Assembly: GCA_030424825.1 (NCBI GenBank)
Contig: JAUHWE010000183.1
Location: 1-7,979, forward strand
DNA: 7,979 bases
Direction of reading: 5' to 3'
Source: Verrucomicrobiia bacterium
Lineage (GTDB): Bacteria; Verrucomicrobiota; Verrucomicrobiia; Opitutales; Opitutaceae
Made by a program: the position numbers and the translations under genes. Every line of letters starts with the position of its first letter. Position 1 is the stretch's first letter. Shown here one piece after another: positions 5,398 through 7,979 of the stretch. Under the pieces are notes generated by a model. The model did not search any database. It was not told where the DNA came from and saw nothing but the letters and a program-made list of their open reading frames with translations.

Positions 5398-5889
5398 ATG
5401 TTCAACAATCTCACTTACCGCGAAAAGACGCTTTGGCTAAACTTGCTTACCACACTCGCCCTCCTCGGGTATTATTTCCTGTCGGTAGCAACCGGCAACC
5501 TCTCAGGGGAAGCGACCATTTGGCTCTACCTGAAAGTCGCCTTTTGGATCGTTATCCTGGAAATCATCATTCTCTCTGTCCTTTCCTCGATTCAGAAACC
5601 TGAGAAAGCGGACGAGAGGGATCGATCGATTCAGGCCCGCGCCTACAAATACGGCTATTTCGTCCTCATCACAGGGTTCGCCATTACGCTGTGGCAAATC
5701 TCGGTCAATGCCCTCGCCAATCGCGTAGAGGAGTTTCCAGAGGGAGGACATAAGGTAGCGGAAATCGTCAGTGCATTTAACGCGACGGCGACTCCCTACA
5801 TCACGATCAACATCATTCTGCTAACCCTTGCCATCGCTGAGCTCGCCAAATCGGCGACCCAGCTAATCTACTACCGGAAAGGCATATAG
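5398..5889 (+). CDS. Four-helix membrane protein (DUF2178-like), partner of an XRE regulator
   Basis: A 163-residue integral membrane protein with predicted helices at about 12-31, 41-63, 84-105 and 133-152. Between helices 2 and 3 lies the polar motif [19 protein letters not shown] (about 68-86). A 'DERD..I' signature just before a helix is typical of small membrane proteins of the DUF2178 type, which are often encoded directly before a one-domain XRE regulator, as here. The function of such pairs is not established; a membrane sensor or effector controlled by the regulator is plausible. The ATG at 5398 is the first start after an in-frame TAA at 5368-5370. No Shine-Dalgarno is present. The stop is one base before the XRE start. 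I do not recognise it more exactly. Confidence 0.75.
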   Translation: MFNNLTYREKTLWLNLLTTLALLGYYFLSVATGNLSGEATIWLYLKVAFWIVILEIIILSVLSSIQKPEKADERDRSIQARAYKYGYFVLITGFAITLWQISVNALANRVEEFPEGGHKVAEIVSAFNATATPYITINIILLTLAIAELAKSATQLIYYRKGI

Positions 5890-5890
5890 C

Positions 5891-6106
5891 ATGGCCAAAC
5901 TTCCGATTGACAACGCGATTCGGTCTTTCCGCTTCCAAAACGGCGAAATGACCCAGCAGCAACTCGCCGACAAAGTAGGTGTTACCCGGCAAACCATCAT
6001 CGCCATCGAGCAAGCCCGCTACTCGCCTACTCTCGAACTCGCATTCAAAATAGCCGCCACCTTCGACGTGCCACTGGATCAGGTTTTTCAATACAAACCG
6101 GAGTGA
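5891..6106 (+). CDS. XRE-family transcriptional regulator, single HTH domain
   Basis: A 71-residue protein consisting almost entirely of a Cro/C1-type helix-turn-helix. Helices 2 and 3 are visible as [20 protein letters not shown] (21-40), followed by '[25 protein letters not shown]', which closes the five-helix fold. Many short regulators with 'VTRQTI..IE...[11 protein letters not shown]...L..VF' are encoded next to small membrane proteins. It would bind DNA as a dimer and probably represses its own operon through the two palindromes at 5310-5329 and 5354-5373; this target is inferred. The gene starts one base after the upstream stop (TAG C ATG) and has a good Shine-Dalgarno, GGAAAGG, at 5876-5882. 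It lacks any sensor or toxin domain, so a signal would have to come through the membrane partner or through protein level. Confidence 0.92.
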   Translation: MAKLPIDNAIRSFRFQNGEMTQQQLADKVGVTRQTIIAIEQARYSPTLELAFKIAATFDVPLDQVFQYKPE

Positions 6107-6128
6107 CTAGATGTGAATGGCAATCTAA

Positions 6129-6197
6129 GGTAGCGGGCGATCTCCAAGCGCCCACCCTATCGATACAACAATGGGCGCTCGGAGATCGCCCGCTACC
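6129..6197. repeat. Long inverted repeat D with 26-bp arms, bounded by GTAGC / GCTAC
   Basis: The left arm 6129-6154 (GGTAGCGGGCGATCTCC then AAGCGCCCA) and right arm 6172-6197 are complementary at 25 of 26 positions, with a 17-base loop. The transcript could form a very stable hairpin between the convergent XRE and permease genes, so it may act as a two-way transcription barrier although no T-run follows. Each arm again begins GTAG and carries a shorter internal stem (GGGCG / CGCCC), the REP-pair layout with a different sequence from pairs A to C. Confidence 0.75.
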
Positions 6198-6203
6198 ATT
6201 CCC

Positions 6204-6228
6204 TTAGGGCCAGCGCTTGCGCTGTGCC
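6204..6228 (+). repeat. Solo REP-like hairpin E
   Basis: TTAG followed by GGC-C-AGCGC-TT-GCGCT-GT-GCC: a five-pair stem with a TT loop, a bulge, then three more pairs. The sequence resembles the right halves of pairs A and B (GGC.GGCGCTTGCGCC..GCC), but the foot is TTAG instead of GTAG. It ends 12 bases before the permease stop codon. Confidence 0.55.
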
Positions 6229-6239
6229 ACCCAAGCACC

Positions 6240-7586
6240 CTACCTTCCTCGCAACAATTGCCGCAAGCCTCCGCTTTGACGGGCTTTGTCGAGCAAGACC
6301 GCCAGCACGATCACCGCGCCGAGTGTAAACATCTGAGCGTAACTCTTAATCCCAAGTAGATTCATTCCGTTTTGGATGACGGCAATGATGAATGCCCCGA
6401 TCAGGGTGCCGAACATTCTGCCTGAACCGCCCGACAAACTCGTTCCGCCCACTACAACGGCGGCGATCACATAGAGCTCATACATATTGGCCATGTTCGG
6501 AGCCGCCGCCCGTACGAGAGAAGCTTGCAAGCACCCTCCAAGTCCGGCAGCCAGTCCGCTCACGGTGTAGACGAGCACAATGACCGTTCCCACTGGCACG
6601 CCGGTCAAACGAGCCGCTTCAGCATTGCCGCCCACCGCGTAAATATAGCGACCGTATCGTGTGTGAGACATGAATACGTGTGCTGTGCTGTACACCACAA
6701 TCAGTAGAATCACGGTATTTGGGATTCCCAAAAGCCTTCCCTGCGCGAGCCAGACAAACGAGTCCGGCACTTGATCAATGGAGAACCCACCCGTCGTCAT
6801 GAAAGCGAGCCCTCTCGCCATCATCATAATTCCTAACGTAACAATAAAAGCGGCCACCTTGAATCGCGACACCAGCCCTCCCGCAAACATGCCGATGAGC
6901 CCGCAAGAAAGCGTCCCAGCAATAAAGCCGAGAGCCACCGCCCATCCCGAAGCTTCCGGACCACCCAGGTGCTTGACCACCGACGCACCGATCACCGCTG
7001 ACAACGCGATCAAACTCCCGACCGAAAGATCAATGCCTGCCGTTATGATAACCATGGTCATACCGATGGCAATAATAGCGATCACCACGATCCGCTCCAC
7101 GATCGCCAGAAGGTTAGAGGCTTTCAAGAAGTCGGGCCAAAGTTTTTCGCTAGGGACTACGATTTCACAGGAGCCGAAGGCTGGATAGTTTTGTCCGATC
7201 TGCTCCAATACGAGCCATTTGGAGGCATCCCCACCCGTGACGATCCCACCGAGATCCCCTCCTTCCGCCCAAAGCCCATCCAGGGCGATACGCAGGTCTC
7301 TGGGACTGCCCACAATCAAACGGGAATTGTCTCGATTCGCGGAAACCACGTTCGCATGCACATTCTCGGCCATCGTTGCCGAAGCAGTATTCTCCGCGCC
7401 CACGATAAGGACCACTTTGTCGCCGGGGAGCTTTTCGATGACGACCCTTGTCAATTCTCTTTCCGCAGCCAGGCCGTCTCCCGATTGCCGCTTCAGGGTC
7501 AGTACACTAAAGAGGGCACAGAGACCCACCAACGCGACGATCATGCCATATTCACCCAGACCGAATTTGGAAGTTTTCACCTTCAT
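6240..7586 (-). CDS. RbsC-like sugar ABC transporter permease with an extra extracytoplasmic domain
   Basis: A 448-residue inner-membrane permease of the ribose/CUT2 family (BPD_transp_2). From about residue 151 on it follows RbsC closely: '[20 protein letters not shown]' (172-191), '[15 protein letters not shown]', the cytoplasmic coupling segment '[18 protein letters not shown]' (312-329), '[16 protein letters not shown]', '[20 protein letters not shown]' and a final hydrophobic helix. Typical RbsC is about 320 residues. The excess is a soluble segment at about 31-150, between the first helix (13-30) and the start of the conserved core, with alternating strand and helix pieces ([29 protein letters not shown]). 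The ATG overlaps the ATPase stop (ATGA at 7586-7583), so the two are co-translated. The permease would pass sugar from the binding protein (4096-5070) into the cell, powered by the ATPase. Confidence 0.93.
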   Translation of the reverse strand: MKVKTSKFGLGEYGMIVALVGLCALFSVLTLKRQSGDGLAAERELTRVVIEKLPGDKVVLIVGAENTASATMAENVHANVVSANRDNSRLIVGSPRDLRIALDGLWAEGGDLGGIVTGGDASKWLVLEQIGQNYPAFGSCEIVVPSEKLWPDFLKASNLLAIVERIVVIAIIAIGMTMVIITAGIDLSVGSLIALSAVIGASVVKHLGGPEASGWAVALGFIAGTLSCGLIGMFAGGLVSRFKVAAFIVTLGIMMMARGLAFMTTGGFSIDQVPDSFVWLAQGRLLGIPNTVILLIVVYSTAHVFMSHTRYGRYIYAVGGNAEAARLTGVPVGTVIVLVYTVSGLAAGLGGCLQASLVRAAAPNMANMYELYVIAAVVVGGTSLSGGSGRMFGTLIGAFIIAVIQNGMNLLGIKSYAQMFTLGAVIVLAVLLDKARQSGGLRQLLRGR

Positions 7587-7979
7587 TGAGTTTCCATTTC
7601 TTCACCTAGGGCCATTAACAGCACTTCCTCTTGCGAGGCCGATTGTCCGTCTTTCAATTCGCCTTGTATACGTCCCTCCTTCATGACAAGGATCCGGTCC
7701 GACATTCCGATCACCTCGGGAAGCTCGCTACTTATTAGCAGCACCGATTTGCCTTCCTCCACCAGCCGATTGATTAAGAGATAGATTTCGTACTTGGCCC
7801 CGACATCGATTCCTCGCGTCGGCTCGTCAAAAATAAAAACATCGGCATTCCGCTGTAGCCATTTTGCCAGGACGACCTTCTGTTGATTTCCTCCAGAGAG
7901 ATTTCCTACTTTCTGGAAGGGGTCCGAAAGTCTGATTTGCAAGCTCCCAATGTACCCCTTGAAGGCTTCCCTCTCCGCG
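7583..7979 (-). CDS. RbsA/MglA-like sugar ABC transporter ATPase, C-terminal fragment
   Basis: This gene is cut by the window end; 131 C-terminal residues are visible, and the frame stays open to position 7979. They belong to the second nucleotide-binding domain of a two-domain sugar importer ATPase: the ABC signature LSGGNQQKV, then Walker B in '[21 protein letters not shown]', and '[23 protein letters not shown]'. In the second domain of RbsA/MglA-type proteins the usual H-loop histidine is replaced in this SSELPE segment, and that is the case here, so this half is probably the degenerate one. Any apparent start at 7942 (a TTG) is internal, because the frame continues upstream with family-like residues (AFKGYIGS). 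The stop overlaps the permease start by four bases. The expected full length is about 500 residues. Confidence 0.95.
   Translation of the reverse strand, partial: AEREAFKGYIGSLQIRLSDPFQKVGNLSGGNQQKVVLAKWLQRNADVFIFDEPTRGIDVGAKYEIYLLINRLVEEGKSVLLISSELPEVIGMSDRILVMKEGRIQGELKDGQSASQEEVLLMALGEEMETQ

Larger units (their letters stand above)
6107..6239. other. Convergent intergenic region
   Basis: This 133-bp space lies between the ends of the XRE gene and the permease gene. It holds inverted repeat D and the solo hairpin E. No gene and no classical terminator with a T-run is seen. Confidence 0.6.

Noticed and set aside
5398..6106. Toxin-antitoxin interpretation of the membrane protein/XRE pair
   Set aside because: The first gene encodes a 163-residue four-helix membrane protein with the DERD motif seen in DUF2178-like families, not a recognised toxin. 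Autoregulation alone does not show a toxin-antitoxin system.
7191..7686. Plus-strand open frames of 132 and 155 codons opposite the permease
   Set aside because: They are antisense shadows of the permease N-terminal region, whose minus-strand reading has clear family motifs in the rest of the gene and an ATGA junction.

Overview
This window of about 8 kb looks like bacterial chromosome of intermediate GC. The best guess is a Verrucomicrobiota (Opitutae-type) genome, with Planctomycetota or Lentisphaerota as alternatives. The basis is the compact MoxR / DUF58 / BatD-like / VWA cluster, an RbsC-type permease with an unusual extracytoplasmic insert, several start codons without a Shine-Dalgarno sequence, and intergenic spaces full of GTAG-footed palindromes. 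The lineage is an inference from gene content, not from a marker gene. No tRNA, rRNA, CRISPR array or transposase gene was seen.

Layout. (1) Positions 1-2855, minus strand: a tightly packed operon in the order MoxR AAA+ ATPase, DUF58 protein, membrane-anchored BatD-like protein, and a VWA (BatA-like) protein cut off by the window start. The genes are joined by ATGA or GTGA overlaps or a 12-bp gap. (2) 2989-3723, plus strand, divergent from moxR: an exported DUF3047 protein. (3) 3724-4095: a 372-bp gene-free region with two inverted pairs of REP-like hairpins and a 42-bp direct repeat. (4) 4096-5070, minus strand: a lipoprotein sugar-binding protein of the ribose type. (5) 5071-5397: a regulatory region with a third inverted REP pair and two related 20-bp palindromic operators. 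(6) 5398-6106, plus strand: a two-gene operon of a four-helix membrane protein and a 71-residue XRE repressor. (7) 6107-6239: a 26-bp-arm inverted repeat and a solo REP-like hairpin. (8) 6240 to the window end, minus strand: an RbsC-like permease and the C-terminal end of its RbsA-like ATPase.

How the parts fit. The MoxR/DUF58/BatD-like/VWA set is the usual chaperone-like ATPase plus VWA-protein system acting at the inner membrane and periplasm. The ATPase, permease and binding protein together form one ribose-family (CUT2) importer in the canonical rbsA-rbsC-rbsB order. The importer's gene order is broken between permease and binding protein by the oppositely oriented membrane-protein/XRE operon, which is bracketed by REP pairs. 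The XRE protein probably represses its own operon through the two upstream palindromes, whose right arms contain -35-like hexamers.

The most interesting points are the tandem operator pair, the interrupted transporter operon, the roughly 120-residue insert in the permease, and the recurring GTAG-footed hairpins. One real gene (the VWA protein at 1-232) starts with GTG and is easy to miss, because a shorter open frame overlaps it.
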